Source of the DNA: Azonexus sp.
GTDB taxonomy: Bacteria; Pseudomonadota; Gammaproteobacteria; Burkholderiales; Rhodocyclaceae
Reading direction: 5' to 3'
Assembly (NCBI GenBank): GCA_031260295.1
Contig: JAIRKE010000069.1
Location: forward strand, 1-46,339
DNA: 46,339 nt
Part shown: piece after piece, positions 1 to 7,778 of the stretch
Layout of the letters: each line of letters starts with the position of its first letter
Position numbering within the stretch: the stretch's first letter is position 1
Translations under genes and position numbers: made by a program
Notes under the pieces: model-generated
What the model saw: only the letters and a program-made list of their open reading frames with translations
Databases searched by the model: none
What the model was told of the DNA's origin: nothing

Positions 1-2
1 AC

Positions 3-866
3 CTCCCGCCCGATGCTTCGGCGGTGGGCCGGCTCTTGTCGAAAGATTCTCCTCCCGACAAGGTTTTGCTCGTCGTCGTGGAGTCATGGGGATTGGCCCG
101 CGATCCCGAAGAGAACCTCTTCTGGCAAAAGCTGTGGGCCTCTCCGTCCTGGAGCTTGTCCGTGGGCGCCTTGCCATTCGTGGGCGCTACAGTGCAGGCG
201 GAGTTTCGAGAACTCTGCGGCTTGTTCCCGCATTCGCTCTTCATCGAAATGATCCCGAAAGCCGACAAGTGCCTGCCGAACATTCTGCGCGCTCAGGGAT
301 GGCGCACACAGGCATTCCATGGTGCATCGTCCAGAATGTACCGCCGCGATCACTGGTATCCCCTCGTTGGTTTCGAGCAGAGCACATTCTTTCAACAACT
401 CAAGAACGAGAGCGTCAAGTGCACCAACATTCCCGGCGCGTGCGACTACAGCATTGCGCATCGCGTGGTGCAAACGCTGCGTGACGACGGCAAACAATTC
501 ACCTACTGGCTGACGCTGAATTCGCATACGCCCTATCGCGCCTCCGACCTGAGCAACCCGGCAATCAAGGACAAAGTGTGCCCCCCGCTCAAACTGAACG
601 GCGCCCGTTGCGCCCATGCCGCGCTCATCTATGATTTCATGCAGTCGCTCAAAACCGAACTGGAACGCGATCCGATTCCCGGGCTTGAGGTGATCCTGGT
701 GGGCGATCATGTGCCTCATTTCTTCGACGCGGCATCACGGAAGCAATTCGACGAGGGGGCGGTGCCGTACCTTGGCCTGCGGATTCCAGAACGTTCTGTG
801 GCGGTGCCCGCTGATTTCCCGCCGGCGCAGAAGAATGACGAAAATCAGTCTCAGCTCACCAATTAA
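3..866 (+). CDS. Alkaline-phosphatase-superfamily phospho-transferase/sulfatase (LTA synthase/OpgB-like), 5' truncated by window edge
   Basis: The frame is open to the left edge, so the N-terminus, probably with membrane helices, lies outside the window. The visible 287 residues carry the marks of the sulfatase/phosphoglycerol-transferase fold. An early VVVESWG holds the first metal ligand. A GATVQAEFRELCG stretch resembles the catalytic-threonine loop of OpgB/LtaS-type enzymes. Near the C-terminus, LVGDHVPHFF supplies the Asp-His metal pair. Enzymes of this family move phosphoglycerol or phosphoethanolamine from phospholipid to glycans or lipid A in the periplasm. The substrate cannot be read here. 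It is followed, after 138 bases, by a phospholipid methyltransferase and a second sulfatase-like gene on the same strand. Family confident, exact activity not. Confidence 0.8.
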   Translation, partial: LPPDASAVGRLLSKDSPPDKVLLVVVESWGLARDPEENLFWQKLWASPSWSLSVGALPFVGATVQAEFRELCGLFPHSLFIEMIPKADKCLPNILRAQGWRTQAFHGASSRMYRRDHWYPLVGFEQSTFFQQLKNESVKCTNIPGACDYSIAHRVVQTLRDDGKQFTYWLTLNSHTPYRASDLSNPAIKDKVCPPLKLNGARCAHAALIYDFMQSLKTELERDPIPGLEVILVGDHVPHFFDAASRKQFDEGAVPYLGLRIPERSVAVPADFPPAQKNDENQSQLTN

Positions 867-1004
867 ATGCCCTGAAAGTCAACCGGTAGCGCGTCAGAAA
901 ATCTATCAGAACCCTATTCCTGGATGGGTTGATCGAAACCGCCAACCGTGAGCTGGTCTACAATCACAAGGCCCGCTTCACCATCATCAAATCAATCAAA
1001 CCAA

Positions 1005-1637
1005 ATGCCTTATAAAATATTGCGCTCCAACGTCGAGAACTGCTATCGCAGATATGCGCCTGTATATGATTTTCTTTTTGGCCCGTCGTTCAGAAAAGGT
1101 CATGTGGCGGTGGGAAAGTTGACCTCCATGCTGGGACATACCAATATCCTGGAAATTGGCGTGGGCACCGGGATGATGCTTTATCAATATCCTTCCGGCG
1201 CTAGAATTACAGGCATTGATATTTCTCCCGACATGCTGGCGATTGCCAACCATCGCGTCAGACCAGAAGACCGGGAACGCATCACCTTGCAAATGATGGA
1301 TGCCGAGGCAATGGATTTTGCCGATCATTCATTTGACTGCGTGACCGTGCCTTATGCCCTCTCGGTCACGCCAAATCCCGACCGGATGGTGGCGGAAATC
1401 CGGCGGGTGTGCAAGCCTGGCGGCGATATTGTCATTGTCAATCACTTCAGCGGGCAATCTTCCTCCTTGTGGCGAGTGCTGGAAGCGCTGACCCATCCGC
1501 TGGCAAAATGGGTGGGATTTCGCTCAAAATTCAGTCTTGAACGCCATGTTATGCAACATTCATGGCGAATTTTATCCATAGCGCCAACCAATTTTTTGAA
1601 TCTATCGCGCCTGATCCACATCAAGAATGTCAGTTAA
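1005..1637 (+). CDS. Class I SAM-dependent methyltransferase, PmtA-like (phosphatidylethanolamine N-methyltransferase type)
   Basis: A 210-residue Rossmann methyltransferase. Motif I is ILEIGVGTG (about residues 47-55) and motif II ends in GIDISPDML. The N-terminal RRYAPVYDFLFG signature is typical of bacterial PmtA enzymes, which methylate phosphatidylethanolamine or its monomethyl derivative towards phosphatidylcholine. I chose the ATG at 1005 over an upstream in-frame GTG (948) because the family begins just before this signature and the extra residues are low-complexity. It overlaps the next gene by 11 bases, so the two are probably co-transcribed and translated together. Base composition is lower in G+C than most of the window, as in the following gene. 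A ubiquinone/menaquinone-type methyltransferase is the main alternative. Confidence 0.75.
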   Translation: MPYKILRSNVENCYRRYAPVYDFLFGPSFRKGHVAVGKLTSMLGHTNILEIGVGTGMMLYQYPSGARITGIDISPDMLAIANHRVRPEDRERITLQMMDAEAMDFADHSFDCVTVPYALSVTPNPDRMVAEIRRVCKPGGDIVIVNHFSGQSSSLWRVLEALTHPLAKWVGFRSKFSLERHVMQHSWRILSIAPTNFLNLSRLIHIKNVS

Positions 1638-3498
1638 GAAAAATCTGGTGCCTGCCATCAAGCATGTCTTTTTGGGCGGGGCGATATTCTTTGCCTTGCC
1701 TTTGCTGTTTTTATGGGCATATGCGCGATGGGTTCATATCCCTGTTGCCACATTTGCGCTTCACCTGCAAATTATTTTCTGGTTCTGGATAGGTTTTATC
1801 GGCATCAGACTCCTGCTGGATTTGCTACCGGCCAAGGAGGTATTCAAGAGAATAGCTTCTTCTTTGATGGTGGTTGCTGTTTTTTTTGGATTCATCGCAT
1901 TGTACGCAGGGATTCTTGGCGGCATAAAATTTTGGGGGCGCCCGGCCTCTGTTCAGATCATCAGCACCTATTTCTGGCAGCTTCCAGAAATGCTGAGAGT
2001 GCTGGAGTATTCACCAACAGGGGTAGCACTGGTCGTCAGCATGATTTTTTTGTTGGCGGTTGGTACGGCATACCTTTTTCTGCTACACCATGATTGGGTT
2101 CCAGCGATTTGTCAGTGGCTGTCCACCATAACGGTATTTGCCTCGGCCATTGGATTAATAGGCATTTCTGTCAGCTTGCTGCTTTCACTGCAAGACCGCG
2201 GATGGGGAGGATCCTTGGAACCCTTGAGTCTGGTTTTATTTCCAGACCAAGCAGAATGGCAGAGGCAAAACCACAAAACAGATGCAGCGCACGCGTTCAA
2301 TTTGCGGCAGCAACATGAAATTGCGCGCAATGCGTACATTCCCGAAAAGAATATCAGGAAAAGCAATGTTATTTTCATTGTGAGCGACTCATTGCGAGCA
2401 GATCATCTTTCATTGCTGGGATATGAGCGCAAAACCACCCCTTATCTGGAACAAGACAGAAAGCGCGGTTTGGTGCGTCTGGCCACATCTGCCGAGGCTG
2501 TGTGTAGTGAGTCGTCATGTGGTTTCGGCGCTTTGGCAAGCTCCCAAATTCTAGCTAACCAGATTGATTACCCTTTTTCATTACAGGAAGTATTGAAATT
2601 AAATGGATATAAGGTTCATCTGATATTTTCTGGCGATCATAAAAATTTTTATGGACTATTGACAGTATACGGCCAGGTTGACAGCTATTTTGATGGAGGG
2701 ATGCAGAAAAATCGGTTTGCCAATGATGATCGGCTTATTCTTGATCATCTGGATACGCTAAAATACTGGGACGGAACACCGACATTGCTTCAGTTTGTTC
2801 TCATGTCATCGCATTATATAGGTACCAGGTTTGAAGAAGCACCTGGTTTTGGGCCGGATGCGAATTACATCAGTTATGTTGGAAGAGGACAATCGGCGGA
2901 TTTTCGGGAAAAAGCCGTTAATTATTATGATAAAGGTGTTTTGCAGGCCGATCAAATCATTGCAAAGATACTGGAAAAATTACAGCAGCGCGGCTATATG
3001 GATGATGCGCTGGTTGTAATTACCGGCGACCACGGTGAAGGGCTGGGCGAGCATGGCCGCTACACCCATGCCAGGGCTGCAGACAGTGTTTATGAAGAAA
3101 CGTTGCGGGTGCCTTTTATCGTGTTGGCCTTCGGCAAGGCCGATCCAGGTATTTTGCAGCCTTCCCGTGTCATATCACAAATTGATATTCCGCCCACGTT
3201 ACTTTATGCCCTTGGTATCAAAATACCAGGAATCTGGAAGGGCGTCCCGATACAGATACCGAATCAGCGCCGCTATATTGATTTTCAGGAAATGCAGTTG
3301 ATAGGACTGATTGACACTCAATTTCCAGATTTTCTGTACAAACACTGGATCGACTCCCGGTCAGGGGAAAGTTTGACATTTGATCTATTGTCCGATCCCG
3401 GTGAAAAAACAGATATCACCAGTCAAATTCCCGAGGCGCTACGCAATGAATGGCGCGAACACCTGAAAATGCAGCCGGGCGCATTGCCGAAAGATTAG
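1627..3498 (+). CDS. Membrane-anchored sulfatase-like transferase (phosphoethanolamine/phosphoglycerol-transferase type)
   Basis: A 623-residue protein with about five hydrophobic helices in residues 10-200 and a periplasmic sulfatase-fold domain from about residue 245. The domain opens with VIFIVSDSLRADHLSLLGYE (first metal Asp). The nucleophile region is AVCSESSCGFGALAS, without the CxPxR signature of formylglycine sulfatases. It closes with VITGDHGEGLGEHG and YEETLRVPFIV. This layout matches enzymes that transfer phospholipid head groups to envelope acceptors rather than soluble sulfatases. The ATG at 1627 lies inside the end of the methyltransferase gene, suggesting translational coupling. 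The gene is strikingly A+T-rich: the 60 bases from 2581 contain only 18 G or C. That points to horizontal transfer. Acceptor unknown. Confidence 0.8.
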   Translation: MSVKKNLVPAIKHVFLGGAIFFALPLLFLWAYARWVHIPVATFALHLQIIFWFWIGFIGIRLLLDLLPAKEVFKRIASSLMVVAVFFGFIALYAGILGGIKFWGRPASVQIISTYFWQLPEMLRVLEYSPTGVALVVSMIFLLAVGTAYLFLLHHDWVPAICQWLSTITVFASAIGLIGISVSLLLSLQDRGWGGSLEPLSLVLFPDQAEWQRQNHKTDAAHAFNLRQQHEIARNAYIPEKNIRKSNVIFIVSDSLRADHLSLLGYERKTTPYLEQDRKRGLVRLATSAEAVCSESSCGFGALASSQILANQIDYPFSLQEVLKLNGYKVHLIFSGDHKNFYGLLTVYGQVDSYFDGGMQKNRFANDDRLILDHLDTLKYWDGTPTLLQFVLMSSHYIGTRFEEAPGFGPDANYISYVGRGQSADFREKAVNYYDKGVLQADQIIAKILEKLQQRGYMDDALVVITGDHGEGLGEHGRYTHARAADSVYEETLRVPFIVLAFGKADPGILQPSRVISQIDIPPTLLYALGIKIPGIWKGVPIQIPNQRRYIDFQEMQLIGLIDTQFPDFLYKHWIDSRSGESLTFDLLSDPGEKTDITSQIPEALRNEWREHLKMQPGALPKD

Positions 3499-3580
3499 CC
3501 TGATAGTCCTCATTTTGACGGTACCTGATCGAGCATTGCGTTGTCTATCCGAATGCGGGGAATAACCCGAAAACGTTCGC

Positions 3581-5041
3581 TTACGCCACCTGCGCCAGCC
3601 AATCCCCCAGCGCCGCTGGCAGTTGCTCAACCAGCAGGGCATGACGGCCGGCCATCCAGCCGTGCAGGGGGCCGGGGGAGCGGCGGGGGAGGACTTCTTT
3701 GATGAGCGTTTCGGCGGTGACGTGGTCGTTGATCAGGCCGAGTTCGTCTTGCAGGCGACCGAGGGCGGCGAGAGTGGGGGCGAGGCGTTTGGTCGGAAGC
3801 AGCGGGGCGAAGAATTCGGTGGCGTAGCGCAGTTTTTTGAAGGCGATGCGCATCCGGTGGCGGTCGGCAGCGTTGAGCATGGCGTGCTTTTCGGCCAGTT
3901 TGCAGGCGCGCCGCGCATGCTGCGCCAGGCGCTCGCTGGCGAATTGCTTGAGCGGCAGCGGCAGGGTATCGCTCAGGGCGTACACGGCGGCAGTGAATTC
4001 GACGATCAGGCTTGGGTATTCGCGCAGCGTGAGCAGGCGGGCGATGGAGCGGCGGGCGTGGCGGGCGCGCTGGCGGGCGGTGTCGCGCAGGCGTTTGACA
4101 TCGCGGTGGTCGGGGAAGTGCGCCTGGATCGGCGGCAGGGTTTCGGCGAGGAAAACGTCCCAGTTGCGGGCGTCGCCCAGGGCGCTGGCCAACGTCTGCC
4201 AGGTCTGGCCGTAGGCCGTGACGAATTCCGGCGGCAAGATCGGGGTGAACAGCTTGATCGCCGAACGCAGCCGGCGCAGGGCGACACGGGCCTGATGGAC
4301 GAATTCGACCTCGCCGCCGTCTTGCAGGCCCGGCTCGTTGCGTTGGTAATGTTCAAGACAGGCGAGGGCGATGCCGCGAAATGCCTCGACCGGGGTCATG
4401 TCGGCGGCGAGCGGCGGCGGCTTGGCTTTGAACGGCCGTGGTGCTTCGTCACGGAACAGCCGGTAGCCCCGTTCGGCCTTGCTGGCGATGGCCGGGTAGA
4501 GTTGCAGGTGCTTTTGCAGGCTGCGGGTCAGGCCGAAGATGTCGGTGACGTGCCCCTCTAGTAGTTCCAGTTCGATTTCGCAGAGGCGCTCGCGGTGGTC
4601 GCCGCTGGCGATGTGGCCGCGGTCGAGCGCCAACTCGATCAGCGATTCGCCGAATGGCACCCGCCAGATCTGACGCCGGAAATCGGTGGTGAAGATGGGT
4701 TCCAGGCGGGCTGTTGCCGTGTCGAGAAAGTTTTTCAGTTCGGGCACATTGACGTGGGCAAAGTCGAACTGCCCCGGCGTTGCCGTGGTTTCCCATTCGT
4801 TGCGCACGGCCAGGCCGCCGCTGGCCGGTTCGGCCGACTTGACGGTGAGCAGCCAGTCCCAGCCCTTGCGGCGAAAGCGCAGGGCGACGCGGCGTTGGTG
4901 CAGGGCCAGGTCCGGCGTGTCGTAATAGGTGTTGAGCAGGCGTTGCCGCTGCGGCGCAAGACCGGCCAGCAGGGGATGCTCGGCCAGCTTGCGGGCGTTT
5001 TTCGCATCCAGTTGCAGCTTGAGTTCGATTTCGGTACTCAT
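3581..5041 (-). CDS. CYTH-CHAD domain protein (inorganic triphosphatase YgiF-like)
   Basis: A 486-residue two-domain protein. The N-terminal CYTH domain (about residues 1-200) begins MSTEIELKLQL, giving the EIELK metal/triphosphate-binding motif (E4, E6, K8), and it continues with the alternating charged strands of the triphosphate tunnel. The C-terminal CHAD domain (about 230-480) is a helical, His/Arg/Lys-rich module with conserved VHQARVALRRLRSA and RMRIAFKKLRYA. CYTH-CHAD proteins such as E. coli YgiF hydrolyse inorganic triphosphate, and CHAD modules can bind polyphosphate granules. The ATG at 5041 overlaps the lapD stop by ATGA (5038-5041), so translation is coupled to lapD. An upstream in-frame extension exists but is rejected because it would run into lapD. 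The biological link to LapD is unknown. Confidence 0.88.
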   Translation of the reverse strand: MSTEIELKLQLDAKNARKLAEHPLLAGLAPQRQRLLNTYYDTPDLALHQRRVALRFRRKGWDWLLTVKSAEPASGGLAVRNEWETTATPGQFDFAHVNVPELKNFLDTATARLEPIFTTDFRRQIWRVPFGESLIELALDRGHIASGDHRERLCEIELELLEGHVTDIFGLTRSLQKHLQLYPAIASKAERGYRLFRDEAPRPFKAKPPPLAADMTPVEAFRGIALACLEHYQRNEPGLQDGGEVEFVHQARVALRRLRSAIKLFTPILPPEFVTAYGQTWQTLASALGDARNWDVFLAETLPPIQAHFPDHRDVKRLRDTARQRARHARRSIARLLTLREYPSLIVEFTAAVYALSDTLPLPLKQFASERLAQHARRACKLAEKHAMLNAADRHRMRIAFKKLRYATEFFAPLLPTKRLAPTLAALGRLQDELGLINDHVTAETLIKEVLPRRSPGPLHGWMAGRHALLVEQLPAALGDWLAQVA

Positions 5042-6960
5042 GCTTTTTCCCGCGGCACAGCTGGACCGGTGGCGCCGTCGAAGCCGAGTTCCGGCAGGAT
5101 GCTTAGTTCGGCGGCGGTTTGCACGCCTTCGGCGATGACCGTCAAGTCGATATTGTGAGCGATGTCGCACAAGCCCTTGAGGAAAGCCTGGTTGCCCGGC
5201 TGGCTGTCCACGGCGCGGATGAAACTGGCGTCGACTTTAAGATAGTCGAGGCCGATGTCGTGCAGGTGGCCGATTTCGCTGAACTGGCGGCCGAAGTGCT
5301 CAATGCCGAGACGGCAGCCGAGTGGCCGCAGCAGGTTGCAGAAAGTCTGGAATTCCTGGAAGTGGCGGAAGACGCCGACCTCGGAGACTTCCAGCCACAG
5401 GCGCGGCGCCAGTTCCTGGCGGGCGCCGATCAGGGCCAGCAGGCGCTGGCAGAAATCGGCGTCGATGATCGATTCGCCGGAGAGATTCACCGCCACCGCG
5501 GCGGCGCCCGCGGCAATCCGGTCGAGTGCCAGGCGGGCGGCGGCGAGATCGAGTTCGGCGGTCATCGCCAGGCGCGAGGCCATCGGCATGAAGCTGCCGG
5601 CCGCCAGCCATTCGCCGCCTTCCGCCGCTTGCAGGCGGAGCGGGCATTCGAGATGGAGCAGTTGGCCGTGGCTGTCGGCCACCGGGAATTCGATCAGGCG
5701 CAGGCGTTGGGCCTGGATAGCGCCGTCGAGCAGTTTGCGCCAGTCGGCGTTGGTCGTCGCCAGCGCCGGCCCGCTGCTTTCGGCATGACTCCAGGCGAGT
5801 GTTCCCTGGGCTTCGGCGGTGGCCAGGGCACCGTCGAGGCGAGCCAGCAGCGCGCCGATGTTCTGGCCGTGCAGATAGGTACTGCTGGCGATGTGGCCGA
5901 CGTGCTCGCCGTCGATCAGGCCGGCCGATGCCAGTTCGCCGAAAGTGGCCAGCAGGCGTTCGGCGACCGGTGCCGCCTCTTGCAGGCCGGGCAAGAGCAG
6001 GGCGAAGTCGGCGCCGTTGAGGCGGGCCGCGGCGGCCCCCGGATGGCTGGCGACTTGTTCGTGCAGGGCGGCGCCGAGGCGGCGCAGCAATTCGTCGGCC
6101 AGTTCGCGGCCAAGGCGGCGGTTGATGCCGGCCAGGTCGGCGATGCGCAGCAGCAGCAGAGTGCCGGTCGGTTGCGCATCGTCGTCGCTGAGCGCGGCGT
6201 CGAGCTGGTTGAGGAAATAGGCGCGGTTGGCCAAGCCGGTCAGGGGGTCGAGCGTCGCTTCGCGGCGCAACGCTTCGAGCCGCTCGGCCTCCTGAGCGAA
6301 CATCGTCTTCAGCCGATCAACCATAGCGTTCATCGCGCCGACCACGCTTTTCAATTCCGGTGGCCGCGGTTCGGCGATGCGGATGAAGCGTTTTTCGCTG
6401 ATCGCCGCCGCCTGGGCGACGACGGCATCGAGCGGCCGCTTGATGTTGTTGTGCAGGAAACGCGTGGCCAGCAGCCCGACGAGGAGGCCGCCAAAAACGA
6501 ACCACAGCAGCAGGTCGCGCGCTCCTTGCCACAGGGCGAAATGGGCGAAATGGCTATGGCTGATCAGTTCGACCGTGCCGAACTGGCTCCAGCCGTCGGA
6601 CACCTGCGCCCGGCCCGGTTGCGAGACGATCGGGAACAGGCGCACGAACCATTCCGGTACCTCGCCGACGGGCGCCGGGCTGATCTTCTCGATCATCACC
6701 GTGCCATTCGGATCGATCACCCGCACCACCTGGTACTGGCCGCTATCGAACACGGCTGCTATCTGTAGCTCAACGGTCACCGCATCCTTGTCCAGTTGCG
6801 ACATCGACAGGGCCAGCGAAGCGGCGTTGTCGTTGTTCTTGACGGCGAGGTGGTGGGTCAGGTAGATGCGCCCGGCCAGCATGCTGACGGCGAAGCTGCC
6901 GGCAAAGGCGACGAGTGCGCTGGCGACGATGGCCAGCCAGATCTGACGGAATAGGGACAT
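5038..6960 (-). CDS. lapD: LapD-like inner-membrane c-di-GMP receptor (degenerate GGDEF-EAL)
   Basis: A 640-residue protein with two membrane helices (about 8-30 and 147-168) around a periplasmic LapD_MoxY_N-type domain, including GWSQFG with Trp124. A HAMP-like helix (170-225), a GGDEF domain (about 236-390) and an EAL domain (about 405-640) follow. Both catalytic signatures are degenerate: GGDEF is replaced by NGADF (315-319) and EAL by ECP (438-440). That is as expected for LapD, which binds c-di-GMP through the EAL domain and does not make or cut it. When loaded, LapD sequesters the periplasmic protease LapG and keeps the large adhesin on the surface. It follows lapG by 10 bases, with GAGGT ahead of the ATG at 6960. 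An upstream in-frame start inside lapG was rejected. Confidence 0.92.
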   Translation of the reverse strand: MSLFRQIWLAIVASALVAFAGSFAVSMLAGRIYLTHHLAVKNNDNAASLALSMSQLDKDAVTVELQIAAVFDSGQYQVVRVIDPNGTVMIEKISPAPVGEVPEWFVRLFPIVSQPGRAQVSDGWSQFGTVELISHSHFAHFALWQGARDLLLWFVFGGLLVGLLATRFLHNNIKRPLDAVVAQAAAISEKRFIRIAEPRPPELKSVVGAMNAMVDRLKTMFAQEAERLEALRREATLDPLTGLANRAYFLNQLDAALSDDDAQPTGTLLLLRIADLAGINRRLGRELADELLRRLGAALHEQVASHPGAAAARLNGADFALLLPGLQEAAPVAERLLATFGELASAGLIDGEHVGHIASSTYLHGQNIGALLARLDGALATAEAQGTLAWSHAESSGPALATTNADWRKLLDGAIQAQRLRLIEFPVADSHGQLLHLECPLRLQAAEGGEWLAAGSFMPMASRLAMTAELDLAAARLALDRIAAGAAAVAVNLSGESIIDADFCQRLLALIGARQELAPRLWLEVSEVGVFRHFQEFQTFCNLLRPLGCRLGIEHFGRQFSEIGHLHDIGLDYLKVDASFIRAVDSQPGNQAFLKGLCDIAHNIDLTVIAEGVQTAAELSILPELGFDGATGPAVPREKA

Positions 6961-6970
6961 GGTGATTACC

Positions 6971-7645
6971 TCATTCGAAGCCTTCGGCGCGCGCACGCAT
7001 CAGCAAATCCTGCCAGCGCGACAGCGTGCTCGTGCTGGACTGGTTGCCGGTGCCCTGCCAAAGGCCCGCACTGTTGAAACTGAAAATCGGAGACAGGTCG
7101 GTTCGCCTTGATGCCGGGAGAATCTCGGATTTGAGATTGTCGAGAATCAGCGGCTCGGCGTTCGGCGTCGGGTAATAGGCAAGCACCATGTGCGCCTGCA
7201 ACACCGGCCCGGCCGGCCCGTTCTGGCGGGCGCGAACGTAAACCAGGCGCAGCTTGCCGACCGGCACGCCCATCGCCAGCAGCGAGTAATATTTGGCGAT
7301 GGAAAAATCCTCGCAATCTCCACGGCCCATGCCAATCAATTCGAGCGGTGTTGCCCAGTAATCGGACTGCCCCCAGATGCTGATGTCGTCGTCGAAGGCG
7401 ATGCGCTGATTGAAGAAGTCATTGACCCGGCGCAGCTTTTCTTTCTCGCCGAGCTTGCTGCCTTCGTTGAGCATCGTTTTCCAGTCGGCGAACAGAGCTA
7501 GTGGCGCATTGCCGAAGCGGCTGGTCAGCGACTGCTGCAAGCGGCCGAAATCCAACCCAAAAGCGCTTGCCGGGACGAGCAACAGCAGCGCCGCGAACAG
7601 CGTACCGGCAAGGCTCAAGCGAAGCGACGCGGGGTGTCTAGACAA
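6971..7645 (-). CDS. lapG: LapG-like periplasmic Ca2+-dependent cysteine protease
   Basis: A 224-residue bacterial transglutaminase-like cysteine protease. A signal peptide covers about residues 1-30. The catalytic triad is visible as Cys111 in RGDCEDF, His152 in QAHMVLAYY and Asp169 in LILDN. The acidic residues flanking the cysteine (Asp110, Glu112) match the calcium site of LapG. LapG cuts the N-terminus of LapA-type adhesins and releases cells from surfaces; LapD holds it inactive at high c-di-GMP. The only in-frame start before a stop is a TTG at 7645 with no clear ribosome-binding site, so expression may be weak or the start misjudged. It is divergent from the lapE-like gene across 133 bases. 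No LapA-type adhesin is in the window. Confidence 0.92.
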   Translation of the reverse strand: MSRHPASLRLSLAGTLFAALLLLVPASAFGLDFGRLQQSLTSRFGNAPLALFADWKTMLNEGSKLGEKEKLRRVNDFFNQRIAFDDDISIWGQSDYWATPLELIGMGRGDCEDFSIAKYYSLLAMGVPVGKLRLVYVRARQNGPAGPVLQAHMVLAYYPTPNAEPLILDNLKSEILPASRRTDLSPIFSFNSAGLWQGTGNQSSTSTLSRWQDLLMRARAEGFE

Positions 7646-7778
7646 GGCGAACGGGTGAAATTTCCGATCAAAGAGCCGTGATTATGAAATATCACACGGA
7701 TGTTTTGATACGTTTTTCTCTCTACGCCAAAAGTTATATAGAATTGAGCCATTCCAGCTCTAATAACGGGGAGTTCCC

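Noticed and set aside
1627..3498. Formylglycine-dependent sulfatase
   Set aside because: The CxPxR maturation signature is missing; the membrane-helix layout favours a lipid head-group transferase.
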